Position numbers and translations under genes: made by a program. From Oscillospiraceae bacterium (lineage in GTDB: Bacteria > Bacillota > Clostridia > Oscillospirales > Oscillospiraceae): a DNA stretch of 50,023 bases. Under the pieces are notes generated by a model. That model was not told the DNA's origin. It did no database searches and saw only the letters and a list, made by a program, of their open reading frames with translations. The DNA lies in contig JAILFJ010000122.1 of the NCBI GenBank assembly GCA_024697625.1, positions 1-50,023 on the forward strand, written 5' to 3'. This document shows, in pieces, positions 1-7,990 of this stretch; positions within the stretch are counted from its first letter, which is position 1, and each line of letters begins with the position of its first letter.

Positions 1-140
1 GAAAGACTCGCACAGGCCGGATACTTTAGTATCCTTGACCGGTACGAGTCTCTGCACTTATGCGGTTGAACCGCCGTGTACCGATCGGTACGCACGGTGG
101 TGCGAGAGGTCGGGGCTTATTCAGCCCCTCCTACTCGATT
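1..140 (+). mobile_element. Group II intron, 3' end (domains V and VI), cut by the window edge
   Basis: Positions 68-101 form a 34-nt hairpin with the shape of group II intron domain V: a 9-bp lower stem (arms around ACCGCCGTG and CACGGTGGT), a two-base CG bulge on the 3' side, an upper stem TACC/GGTA and a four-base loop GATC. It is followed by a domain VI-like hairpin (GGGGCT, loop, AGCCCC, then CTCCTACTCGATT), where the intron should end at about 138-140. Positions 1-55 hold another nested hairpin (GACTCG/CGAGTC outside, GGATACT/AGTATCC inside), probably the end of domain IV. The reverse transcriptase and the rest of the intron would lie left of the window. The triad position reads CGC rather than AGC. 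Recognition is from remembered intron ends, not a covariance search. Confidence 0.75.
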
Positions 141-199
141 GCTGACATTCGGGCGCGTGACGACCATGCGTCGAGTAAAGAACAAGTGGGGGTTGTATT

Positions 200-958
200 A
201 TGGCAAACTTTTGTACGAATTGTGGGCAGCAGGTAAACCCAGAAGAACTGTTTTGCAAAAACTGCGGGGTCAGGCTCAATATGGAAGAAGACACCCGGGA
301 GCCGGAACTGACTTCCCGGCAGAGAGCTCAGACCCCGATCCATGCCGGAACCGGCGAGGTAAGGGAAGGTTTTCCGCAGCCCGGATTTTCCGACAGGGTC
401 AACCACCCGGAAATCCTCGCGGCAGTGCGCAGGACCCGTAAGGCTTCAAAGCTGGCGGCATTCTTCATCGTTCCGATTCCGCTGATCGGCTTCTGTCTCT
501 ATGCACTGATTACGGGGGAAATGGAGAGCTCCGAAGCCATTCGTTACGGTGGCTTTGTATCTCTGGTCTTCCTGATCTTTGCGATTTTCAGCTTCATCAA
601 AAGCCGCCCTGAAAAGTCCTATGAAGCTGTCGTTACCCGTAAATATACAAAACAGCGCGCGGATAAATCCCGGGACAGCAGCGGTCATCGTGCAAGATCG
701 GTTGACTATGACTATATCACCGTTGCGCGTACGACCGGCGGGAAAACAAAGAAGATCGTTGAGACGGACCACGGCGTTGTGTGGGCATACAACCATATGC
801 AGGTCGGAGACCGTTTCCGCTATCATCCGCAGTTTGCTTTCCCATATGAGCTGTATGACAAGACTCTGGAAGACTCTCTGCACTGTGTCGCCTGCGGCAC
901 AAAGAACCCCGTTACCGCAGACCGCTGCAGGAAATGCGGAGTGCCGCTTCTGAAATAA
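200..958 (+). CDS. Zinc-ribbon membrane protein of unknown function
   Basis: 252 residues. The first 27 residues hold a zinc ribbon (CTNC ... CKNC) and the last 25 a second one (CVAC ... CRKC). Between them, residues about 88-110 and 117-137 are two hydrophobic segments separated by a short loop, so both ribbons probably sit on the cytoplasmic side. The middle part after the membrane segments (about 145-225) is polar and resembles the beta-rich DUF-type domain often attached to clostridial zinc-ribbon proteins. The ATG at 200 follows a G-rich stretch (GTGGGGG) 7-8 nt upstream. It starts only 60 bp after the intron end. Zinc-ribbon membrane proteins of this kind are common in Clostridia and have no assigned role. 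Confidence 0.8.
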   Translation: MANFCTNCGQQVNPEELFCKNCGVRLNMEEDTREPELTSRQRAQTPIHAGTGEVREGFPQPGFSDRVNHPEILAAVRRTRKASKLAAFFIVPIPLIGFCLYALITGEMESSEAIRYGGFVSLVFLIFAIFSFIKSRPEKSYEAVVTRKYTKQRADKSRDSSGHRARSVDYDYITVARTTGGKTKKIVETDHGVVWAYNHMQVGDRFRYHPQFAFPYELYDKTLEDSLHCVACGTKNPVTADRCRKCGVPLLK

Positions 959-1054
959 TACGGGTGTTCAATAGCGTTTCTCCGGCAGAAAGCGAGAGCG
1001 CATCAACAGACTGGATTTCTCTATGCTGTCAGATGAAAAACAGGGAGAAATGAC

Positions 1055-1198
1055 ATGAGCGAAATACTTGTGATTACCACCGGCCTGCGGACTGGCAGCA
1101 ATTCAGATATCCTTGCCGAGCGGCTGCGGATCAGCGCCCGGCGCCGGCAGCCTTCTTCCGCTGGTACAGCATGCTGTCAGCCTTCCGGATATAGGTGA
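1055..1198 (+). pseudogene. Truncated 5' end of a flavodoxin/NADPH-dependent FMN reductase-like gene
   Basis: An ATG at 1055 with a good ribosome site (CAGGGAGAAATGAC) opens a 47-codon frame. Its first 24 residues read MSEILVITTGLRTGSNSDIL and then AERL, the beta1-loop-alpha1 of NADPH-dependent FMN reductases, where the T/S-rich loop binds the FMN phosphate. After about residue 24 the frame runs antisense through the last codons of the diguanylate cyclase gene and ends at TGA 1196-1198, with no further family resemblance. The simplest reading is a deletion or insertion junction near 1125-1131 that left the start of one gene fused to the tail of its convergent neighbour. A real 47-residue protein is possible but unlikely. 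Confidence 0.6.
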
Positions 1199-2282
1199 TC
1201 AACGGCTCTTTCGGGTCCGTACAGCATGCGTAGCCTATGGTCATTCTCAGCTGATATGGCGTCTTCTTTGACAGCTCCTGCAGGAAAGCGTTCACATCCC
1301 GGATGAGCGCCTCGGGATCGGATTCATTGCTCTTGTCCGGCTGACATGACAGCAGAAACTCATCGCCGCCGAAGCGTGCTGCAAAGCCACCGTATTGGGC
1401 TATCGTGCGTTTCAGGGCCTCGCTGCAGAGGACGAGCGCCTCGTCCCCGACGGCATGGCCGTATGTGTCGTTGATCTTTTTAAAGCTGTTCAGGTCACCC
1501 ATGTACAGGTACAGCGGCTTTTTCTCCGAGACAGACTTTATCCTGTCGGTCAGATATTCCTCCGCCTTGCGGCGGTTATTCATGCCGGTCAGTGCGTCAG
1601 AATTGATGTGGGCCTCCTGCAAGGTGATGAAGATCCCGACAATGACGGAGAATATGGCAGCGGGAAGGATGGATGCCTTGGCCAGGGAGCCGTCTGCCAG
1701 AATGAAAACAATGATGACCAACACCGACACCAGCAATGTGGCGTTCGCCTTGCGCAAAAACACTGTTTTTTTCCGGAAAAGATTGGCAATCGCGACTGCT
1801 GCCACGACTAGCAGATACAGGCTGACAGACGCCAGCGTCGGCAGATACATCGGTCCGTGAACAAAATATCCCTCTTCACTGAGATAGAATACCAACCCTG
1901 TCCATGACGTCGTGGCAATCATCAGTGTGGAGAATGCCGCGGGCAGCCATCGCAGCCACCTGCCCACGCCGGTCTGCAGATGCTTCAGCTGCAGCTTCTC
2001 CACCACAAAGAAAAAGAAGGAGGTTGCACAGTTCGTCACAGTCCAGAGACTGACCGTGCAGATCAGCATCATTACGCTTCTTGGAAGATCAATCAGATCA
2101 TACTCGGCCAGAGTCCAGAGACTGTTGAGCAGGAGATACGCCATGTGCGTGACAATCAGAATATAGAACCACGTATACTCGCTCTTTCTGGCAATATTAC
2201 GGCCTGTTTTTGTCAGAATAAAAAGATCCAGCAGAAAAAATGTCAGTTGAAAAACGCTGAATGCAATCAAAACGTCATTCAT
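1131..2282 (-). CDS. Membrane-bound diguanylate cyclase (GGDEF)
   Basis: 383 residues from the ATG at 2282, chosen over an upstream in-frame ATG (2330) because AGAGGG lies 8 nt before it. The N-terminal 215 residues contain about six to seven hydrophobic segments, a membrane sensor module of unknown ligand. The C-terminal 160 residues are a GGDEF domain with the active-site GGDEF at about 305-309 and a DALTGMNNRR-type start. This family makes cyclic di-GMP from two GTP. The RxxD inhibitory site expected five residues before GGDEF is absent (QYGG there), so product feedback at that site is not expected. A promoter lies upstream at 2355-2383. The 3' end abuts the truncated flavodoxin frame, so the last few residues may be affected by a rearrangement. 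Confidence 0.9.
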   Translation of the reverse strand: MNDVLIAFSVFQLTFFLLDLFILTKTGRNIARKSEYTWFYILIVTHMAYLLLNSLWTLAEYDLIDLPRSVMMLICTVSLWTVTNCATSFFFFVVEKLQLKHLQTGVGRWLRWLPAAFSTLMIATTSWTGLVFYLSEEGYFVHGPMYLPTLASVSLYLLVVAAVAIANLFRKKTVFLRKANATLLVSVLVIIVFILADGSLAKASILPAAIFSVIVGIFITLQEAHINSDALTGMNNRRKAEEYLTDRIKSVSEKKPLYLYMGDLNSFKKINDTYGHAVGDEALVLCSEALKRTIAQYGGFAARFGGDEFLLSCQPDKSNESDPEALIRDVNAFLQELSKKTPYQLRMTIGYACCTDPKEPLITYIRKADSMLYQRKKAAGAGR

Positions 2283-2354
2283 CAATGATTCCCTCTTCTT
2301 TCTCCTTCCGACAGAGATGTCTGCGGGCATTCCGCGACAGGTAACATTTCACTG

Positions 2355-2383
2355 ATTATAATCTCAATTGAAGAATAAAGCAA
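2355..2383 (-). promoter_or_regulatory. Sigma-A-type promoter for the diguanylate cyclase
   Basis: On the minus strand TTGCTT (2378-2383) and TATAAT (2355-2360) are separated by exactly 17 bp, about 70 bp before the chosen start. The match is by eye. Confidence 0.65.
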
Positions 2384-2474
2384 GTCTTTCTATAGTTTGG
2401 AAAATACGAGGACCGCCGGCGAAGGTGTCCGGAAGCATCCGGACATGTTTACCGTCACAGGCAGGAATGGTCGG

Positions 2475-4406
2475 TTATGCCGCTCTCGGATACAGGATCT
2501 GAGTGGTCGGCCGGTACTGAGCATCCAGTGAAGGAATATTGACCGGGAGCCTGCCCTCCGTGCTGCACAGACCGAAACAGGCCAGCAGTCCCGCAGGCAG
2601 ATTGGAGGACCAGGAACTTCCCACGGCAGGCAGCTGCGGCATGGCGTTTCCCCAATAGGTCAGGAGCACGGCGTCTGCCTCCGGGAAACGGGCCGCGTCG
2701 TACGGCAGCTGGCAGCTTACAACGATCACAGTGCCGCCCCTGGCATGTACAGCCTCGATGATCCTGTCAAAGCTTCCGCTGGAGAATCCGTCGTCTGTGG
2801 CTGGATCCAGGCAGGCAGCAGCATAGACCCTGTGTACAAGAATCACATGATCTGCGTCCAGCGCTGCTTCAATGCACTCCGCTTCGTTGTCCCGGGTGTT
2901 CTTCATCACGAGGAGCTCTGCGCCCTCCGGCAGGGCCTGCCGTTCTTCCAGCAGCTTACGCGCAAGCTCTCCTGCTCCTGAACGGCTGGCACAGGAATCC
3001 GCGAACAGCACCAGCGTTGTCTCTCCGGCGTTCAGTGTAAGAGGAAAGGCGCTGTTCTCGTTTTTCACCAGTGTCAGCGCTTTTTCCGCAATCTGCCATT
3101 CCTTATCCCGGTGTGCTGCGGATCCGATCCTATCCTTTGCCGCGGCGATCATTTCGTCGGTCACGGTGAAGTCTTTCCTGCCCAGAATACCGTATTTCTG
3201 CTTCAGCCTCAGAATGCGGAGAACGGATTCGTCGATCCGTGCCTCGTCGATCTCTCCGCTGTCCACCAGTGACACCAGCGTATCCACACAGGTTTCCGCC
3301 ATGCGGAACAGTTTCGTATCCTTTACAGGAGGCAGGATCAGCAGATCGACGCCCGCATTGACCGCCAGCTTCAGCGTGTCCTCCATGCTGAAGTTTTCGG
3401 AAATGGCTGCCATATCCAACGCATCTGAGACGATCACGCCTTCAAAGCCCAGGTCTCCGCGAAGAATATCGGTCAGAATGGTTCGGCTCATGGTTGCGGG
3501 CAGAAAGACTTCCTCTCCGGTAGAGAATGAGGTGCGGGTCTCCTTTTCAATCTGCGGATACTGGATATGTGCTGTCATCACCAGATCGGCACCGGCGTCG
3601 ATCGCGGCTTTGAACGGAATCAGCTCACAGCGCTTCAGCTCGTCATAGCTGCTGCTGATGACCGGGAAGCCGGTATGGCTGTCTGTATCGGTGTTGCCGT
3701 GACCGGGGAAATGCTTCAGCGCAGAGGCGATTCCGGCGTCATGCAGGCCGGCCAGATAGGCGCAGCCGTATTCCGCAACCGTATACGGATCATCGGAGAA
3801 GGAGCGGATCCCGATCACAGGATTGGACGGATTGCTGTTGACGTCCACCACCGGTGCGAAGTCGGCATGGATGCCAAGCAGTCCGATTTCCTCTCCATGT
3901 ACGGATGCCATCTCCCGGGCATTGGCGGAATCACCTGTCGCGGTGAGAGCCATGTTGCTGACCCCGAGGGTGCCGTAGCTGACCCGGTTGACGTTTCCGC
4001 CTTCCTGATCCACGAAAAACATCTGAGGGAGACCTCCGCCGATCTGATTTGTGCTCTGAAGATCTGCGACCAGGCGGAGCGTCTGTTCCGGATCCTGGAT
4101 GTTTTCACCGAACAGCAGGATACCGCCGAAATGAATCCGACTGACCATGTCCCGGATCTCGTCGTTCAGCTCGGTGATGTTAACTGAGAGCGGCTCTTCC
4201 TGTGGCTCCTCTTCGTCTTCTGACTCCGGTACTTCTTTCCAGGCCCGGAAGGAGGCGATCATCATCTGGGCGGCTTTTTCCCGCAGGGACATTTTGGAAA
4301 GGGCAGTTTCCAGCGGATCTGTCGTCAGCTTTACCAGCAGCGCAGTACATCCCATAAGAATCAGGATGGAAAGGACTATGGTTCCAATTCTTGTCTGATG
4401 TTTCAT
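2475..4406 (-). CDS. Beta-N-acetylhexosaminidase, glycoside hydrolase family 3 (NagZ-like)
   Basis: 643 residues. The N-terminus is a signal-anchor segment ending LILMGC, a plausible lipobox, so the enzyme is probably an extracellular lipoprotein. The catalytic TIM barrel (about 35-400) carries the NagZ signature KHFPGHG at 231-237 followed by D-x-D-S-H, where the Asp-His pair is the acid/base unique to GH3 hexosaminidases, and IVSDALDM, which holds the nucleophile Asp. A second alpha/beta domain (about 420-640) is the GH3 C-terminal domain typical of the long Gram-positive form. The family removes GlcNAc from peptidoglycan fragments. The start has AGAGGAGAGC 7 nt upstream. It is a single gene with its own promoter at 4489-4517. 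Confidence 0.9.
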   Translation of the reverse strand: MKHQTRIGTIVLSILILMGCTALLVKLTTDPLETALSKMSLREKAAQMMIASFRAWKEVPESEDEEEPQEEPLSVNITELNDEIRDMVSRIHFGGILLFGENIQDPEQTLRLVADLQSTNQIGGGLPQMFFVDQEGGNVNRVSYGTLGVSNMALTATGDSANAREMASVHGEEIGLLGIHADFAPVVDVNSNPSNPVIGIRSFSDDPYTVAEYGCAYLAGLHDAGIASALKHFPGHGNTDTDSHTGFPVISSSYDELKRCELIPFKAAIDAGADLVMTAHIQYPQIEKETRTSFSTGEEVFLPATMSRTILTDILRGDLGFEGVIVSDALDMAAISENFSMEDTLKLAVNAGVDLLILPPVKDTKLFRMAETCVDTLVSLVDSGEIDEARIDESVLRILRLKQKYGILGRKDFTVTDEMIAAAKDRIGSAAHRDKEWQIAEKALTLVKNENSAFPLTLNAGETTLVLFADSCASRSGAGELARKLLEERQALPEGAELLVMKNTRDNEAECIEAALDADHVILVHRVYAAACLDPATDDGFSSGSFDRIIEAVHARGGTVIVVSCQLPYDAARFPEADAVLLTYWGNAMPQLPAVGSSWSSNLPAGLLACFGLCSTEGRLPVNIPSLDAQYRPTTQILYPRAA

Positions 4407-4488
4407 GATACGAGCTCTCCTCTGTGTCCGAATTCAAATCCCTGACGGTAGAGTCGGGCAGCTTCCTCTGTTTCGGGTATACACAGGA

Positions 4489-4517
4489 ATTCTACTATGT
4501 TTTATGCTGCTTTTCAA
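4489..4517 (-). promoter_or_regulatory. Sigma-A-type promoter for the hexosaminidase gene
   Basis: Minus strand TTGAAA (4512-4517), 17-bp spacer, TAGAAT (4489-4494), about 83 bp upstream of the start codon. Confidence 0.6.
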
Positions 4518-4605
4518 TGAATTTCTGCACAGGCTTTGGTTTTTCAGGCGGTGGCCTGTGGAGCAGCGGCAAATTTTCTTTCGATTGCCCGCTCCCGGTG
4601 ATTGA

Positions 4606-4635
4606 TTGCACAGACAGTCTGTGTTACATTATAGC
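4606..4635 (+). promoter_or_regulatory. Candidate promoter with an internal inverted repeat, upstream of the oxidoreductase-hypA unit
   Basis: TTGCAC (4606-4611) and TATAGC (4630-4635) are 18 bp apart, a moderate promoter match. Overlapping the -35 box and spacer is a perfect 7-1-7 inverted repeat, CACAGAC, A, GTCTGTG (4609-4623), placed where a repressor or spacer-binding activator would sit. No regulator gene is adjacent. The promoter call is weak; the repeat is certain. Confidence 0.4.
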
Positions 4636-4867
4636 CAGCTGGTATAAGCGCCAACATACGAAAACAGAACTGCAAAAAGGGGGAATGACAGTTGCCCAAA
4701 GATGCTGCCGGGGCTGCGGGCGACGTTAAGATCGGAATGTCTGCGGCCCCGTATGAACAGTTCCCCGACCGCTGACCTGCTCAGAGAGGTTCGGGAAGAG
4801 TCCTGCCAACAAGCAACAGCCCGGGAGAATGCTCCCGGCGATGTCCATAGAAGAAGGAGGGAATTCT
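4636..4867 (+). other. Long untranslated leader before the oxidoreductase gene
   Basis: About 230 nt separate the candidate promoter from the start codon. The stretch holds G-rich segments and a short hairpin GGGAG/CTCCC near 4822-4836, then the ribosome site. I looked for TPP, Moco, FMN and cobalamin riboswitch signatures and recognised none. No convincing terminator or coding frame is present. Confidence 0.35.
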
Positions 4868-7534
4868 ATGGCACACAGACCAAACATATTAAAACTCGCA
4901 ACAAAAATCAGTCTCGAAAGTCTGACCTATACCGGCATCACCTATGATGATCCTGAATATAAGATTCTGGAGCCTATCGTGGACGACGACATGTGCCAGA
5001 TCATGATGCACATGCGCCTGGAGGCCAACCGCACAGCGGAGGACATCGCCCGCCGGGCGAAAAAAGATCTGGACTTTACGCGGGAACAGCTGGAAAAGCT
5101 GAAGCACGCAGGCGTGATCCGCAGCCGTACGGTCGACGGGAAGCTCTGCTGGTACTACCCGATCTGGGTACCCGGCATCATGGAGGGCGTACTGTCGAAC
5201 CGGGAGCAGTGCGACAGATACCCCGTGCTGGGCGAGTGTTTTGAACGCTATACCCGGGAGCGGGTCGCAATGCTGGCGCCCTTTATGGACGTGGGTATGA
5301 ACCTGATGCGCGTCATCCCGGTCCAAAGCGCTATCGAGAACAATTCGCGCAAGGCCAGCTATGACGAGGTACACAGGCTGATCGAGGACGCGTGGGCAGT
5401 TTCGGTGGGCCCATGCTCCTGCCGCCGGGCCCGCAGACTCATGGGCGAGGGCTGCGGACACCTTGAGGAAGACATGTGCATGTACCTCAACGACAACGCC
5501 AAAAACTACTCGGAGACCGGGTCGCACAGGCTGATCTCCAAGGAAGAGGCCTATGAGATCCTCAGACGCGCGGAGGATAACGGTCTGGTGCACGAGCTGA
5601 ACGTGACGCCGGGCTATGACGACACTACAGCGATCTGCAACTGCTGCGGCTGCTCGTGTTTTGCCCTGCGCATTGCGGAATACTTCCGCACGCCGGACGC
5701 CATACGCACCAACTACATCGCCCGCGTGGATAAGGATAAGTGTGTGGCCTGCGGTCAGTGCGTCGAAAACTGCCAGCTCAACGCTGTGAAACTCGGACAG
5801 AAGCTGTGTCCCAGGCCGGCCAATGAGGAGCGGCCTGCCGATACCGCCCGCAACACGCTGTGGAGCAGCAAACGCTACAATCCGGACTTCCGCACGAACC
5901 GCACAGACGTGATGCCTGAAGGAACGGCTCCCTGCAAGGCGGCCTGCCCGGCGCATGTGCCGGTGCAGGGCTATATCAGGCTGGCTTCTCAGGGGCGGTA
6001 TGCCGAGGCGCTGGAGCTGATCAAGAAGGAGATCCCATTTCCGGCGGTCTGCGGCAGAATCTGCAACAAAAAGTGCGAAGAGGCCTGCACACGCGGCGAG
6101 ATGGACGCTCCTGTGGCCATTGATGAAATCAAGAAGTTCATTGCCGAGCAGGAGCTGAACAGCGAGACACGCTATGTCCCGCCGATGATCAACCAGATTG
6201 GCAAGCCATATCCGGAAAAAATCGCCGTGATCGGCGCGGGACCGGCCGGTCTGAGCTGTGCCTACTACCTCGCAGTGAAGGGCTACCCCGTCACGGTCTT
6301 TGAAAAGGAACCGGTGCCGGGCGGCATGCTGACCCTGGGCATCCCCTCCTTTCGTCTGGAGAAGGACGTGATCAAGGCCGAGATCGATGTGCTGCGCGAA
6401 CTGGGCGTGACGTTTAAAACCGGGGTGGAGGTCGGAAAGGACGTAACGCTGGACGGGCTGCGACAGGAGGGCTTCAAGGCCTTCTATCTGGCAATCGGCG
6501 CTTCCAGAGGTGCAAAGCTCGGCATTCCGGGGGAGGAGCTTCCGGGTGTCATGAGCGGGCTTGACTTCCTGCGTCAGGTCAACCGGGGCGAGCAGCCTGA
6601 GATCGGAGCCGAGGTCGCTGTGATCGGCGGCGGTAACGTAGCCATGGACGTGGCAAGAGCGGCAATCCGGCTCGGTGCAAAGGTGACCGTCTGTTATCGA
6701 AGAAGCGAGGCGGAGATGCCCGCAGACCGCGATGAGATGGCTGAGGCAAGGGAAGAGGGAGTTGCCTTCCGCTTCCTCGCAGCACCGGCTGAGATCCTGG
6801 GAGACGGCACTGCTGCCGGGCTGAAGCTGGAGACCATGCAGCTGGGCGAGCCGGATGCCGGCGGCCGCCGCAGCGTAAAGGGCACGGGGCAGTTTGAAAC
6901 CGTTCCGGTCACCGCGGTGCTGACGGCAACCGGCCAGACAGTGGATCTCGGCGGCATAGATCTGCAAACGGGAGCGAAGGGACTGGTGGAGGCTGACGCA
7001 GTCACCTGCCAGACTGCCGTACCGGATGTGTTTGCGGGCGGCGACGTGGTCACCGGGCCGAAGTTTGTGATCGATGCCATTGCAGAAGGGAAAGAAGCCG
7101 CCGTTTCGATCCACCGCTATGTGCATGCGGGTCAGACCCTGACTTTGGGGCGGGATCATCGGGATTACCGCGCCTTTGACACCGCCACGGCTCAGATCGG
7201 CATCAGCGGCTTTGACAGCGCGCCCCGTCAGAAACCCGCAAGGGCCGAAGGGGCCAGCACGAGCTTCAACGACCTGCGTGCGACCTTTACAGAAGAGCAG
7301 GTCAGGGCGGAGTGCGCCCGATGCCTGGGCTGCGGCACGGCGGTGGTGGACGGATTCATGTGTGTCGGCTGCGGCATCTGCACGACCAAGTGCAGGTTTG
7401 ACGCCATCCATCTGGAGAAGATCTATGACGCGGACAATCAGGAGTATTTCCACACCCTCGGCCGCGTAGCGAAGAACGTCCCGAAGATCGGCGTCAACAT
7501 GGTCAGAAAGCATATCGGAAAATACGGAGGATGA
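4868..7534 (+). CDS. Multidomain Fe-S / FAD, NAD(P)-dependent oxidoreductase (GltD-like)
   Basis: 888 residues from the ATG at 4868, which has AAGGAGGG 7 nt upstream (an earlier in-frame ATG at 4829 lacks one). Order of parts: a helical winged-helix-like start (about 25-110); a Cys-rich segment (PCSCRR near 182, CNCCGCSC near 257); a 4Fe-4S motif CVACGQCVENC from residue 292; the GltD-type Fe-S domain (CKAACPAHVPVQGY, VCGRICNKKCEEAC); an FAD Rossmann fold with GAGPAG near 454; a second Rossmann fold for NAD(P) with GGGNVAMD near 588; the closing AGGDVVTGP motif; and a C-terminal Fe-S pair (CLGCG, CVGCGICTTKC, from about 817). GltD-like proteins pass electrons from NAD(P)H through flavin to Fe-S partners. 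The next gene, HypA-like, starts 1 nt after the stop. The physiological partner is not visible. Confidence 0.85.
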   Translation: MAHRPNILKLATKISLESLTYTGITYDDPEYKILEPIVDDDMCQIMMHMRLEANRTAEDIARRAKKDLDFTREQLEKLKHAGVIRSRTVDGKLCWYYPIWVPGIMEGVLSNREQCDRYPVLGECFERYTRERVAMLAPFMDVGMNLMRVIPVQSAIENNSRKASYDEVHRLIEDAWAVSVGPCSCRRARRLMGEGCGHLEEDMCMYLNDNAKNYSETGSHRLISKEEAYEILRRAEDNGLVHELNVTPGYDDTTAICNCCGCSCFALRIAEYFRTPDAIRTNYIARVDKDKCVACGQCVENCQLNAVKLGQKLCPRPANEERPADTARNTLWSSKRYNPDFRTNRTDVMPEGTAPCKAACPAHVPVQGYIRLASQGRYAEALELIKKEIPFPAVCGRICNKKCEEACTRGEMDAPVAIDEIKKFIAEQELNSETRYVPPMINQIGKPYPEKIAVIGAGPAGLSCAYYLAVKGYPVTVFEKEPVPGGMLTLGIPSFRLEKDVIKAEIDVLRELGVTFKTGVEVGKDVTLDGLRQEGFKAFYLAIGASRGAKLGIPGEELPGVMSGLDFLRQVNRGEQPEIGAEVAVIGGGNVAMDVARAAIRLGAKVTVCYRRSEAEMPADRDEMAEAREEGVAFRFLAAPAEILGDGTAAGLKLETMQLGEPDAGGRRSVKGTGQFETVPVTAVLTATGQTVDLGGIDLQTGAKGLVEADAVTCQTAVPDVFAGGDVVTGPKFVIDAIAEGKEAAVSIHRYVHAGQTLTLGRDHRDYRAFDTATAQIGISGFDSAPRQKPARAEGASTSFNDLRATFTEEQVRAECARCLGCGTAVVDGFMCVGCGICTTKCRFDAIHLEKIYDADNQEYFHTLGRVAKNVPKIGVNMVRKHIGKYGG

Positions 7535-7535
7535 G

Positions 7536-7895
7536 ATGCACGAGATCGGCATTGTCCGCCAGCTTGTTCGGACGGTTACCGCCTTTGCTGAGGAAAACTG
7601 CATCTCCGAGATCCGGGAGGTCATCGTAGACTGCGGTGAGCTGTCGCTGGTGATACCGGAATATGTGGAGGAGCTCTATCCGGTGGCGGCAAAGGGCAGT
7701 ATCCTGGAGAAGGCCAGGCTGAGCATCCACACCGTCCCGGGGCTGGCTGAGTGCGACGACTGCGATGAGATCTTCAACGTGATAGAGCACAAGGGCTACT
7801 GCCCTAACTGCGGCAGCTTTGAAAAAACTGTTCTGAGCGGGAAGGACTTTACCATCCGGGAAATTGTCGTACCGGAGAAAGAAGAAGCATCATAA
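7536..7895 (+). CDS. hypA: HypA-like nickel metallochaperone
   Basis: 119 residues, usual HypA length. It begins MHEIGI, giving the N-terminal Met-His-Glu nickel site (His2), and carries the zinc-site Cys pairs CDDC (about 72-75) and CPNC (about 89-92). HypA delivers nickel, with HypB, to [NiFe]-hydrogenase precursors and sometimes to other nickel enzymes. Its ribosome site GGAGGATGAG lies in the end of the oxidoreductase gene, so the two are translationally close and surely one operon. No hypB, hydrogenase subunit or other maturation gene is in this window, so its client is unknown. A bidirectional terminator follows. Confidence 0.85.
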   Translation: MHEIGIVRQLVRTVTAFAEENCISEIREVIVDCGELSLVIPEYVEELYPVAAKGSILEKARLSIHTVPGLAECDDCDEIFNVIEHKGYCPNCGSFEKTVLSGKDFTIREIVVPEKEEAS

Positions 7896-7934
7896 AAACG
7901 AAAGAACGGCTGTAAAAAACGGCCGAAATATCGG

Positions 7935-7972
7935 AAATCCGGGATTCCCAATGAACGGAATCCCGGATTTTC
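7935..7972. terminator. Bidirectional terminator between hypA and the PTS-like gene
   Basis: A perfect 14-bp stem (AAATCCGGGATTCC at 7935-7948 with its complement at 7957-7970) and an 8-nt loop, with A-rich and T-rich flanks. It lies between two convergent genes and can serve both. Confidence 0.85.
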
Positions 7973-7990
7973 TGATCAGGCGCCCGGAGT

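Noticed and set aside
2427-2446. A 7-bp hairpin TGTCCGG/CCGGACA between the hexosaminidase and cyclase genes
   Set aside because: No T-tract on either side, so a terminator call is not supported.
4636-4867. A possible Moco, FMN or cobalamin riboswitch in the leader of the oxidoreductase gene
   Set aside because: Only short GC-rich hairpins were found; none of the conserved aptamer strings could be placed. A covariance search would decide.
4889-7624. A 911-codon open frame on the minus strand across the oxidoreductase-hypA region
   Set aside because: It is a shadow of the real genes: high GC keeps antisense stops rare. The plus-strand proteins have clear family motifs and ribosome sites, and the antisense product has none.
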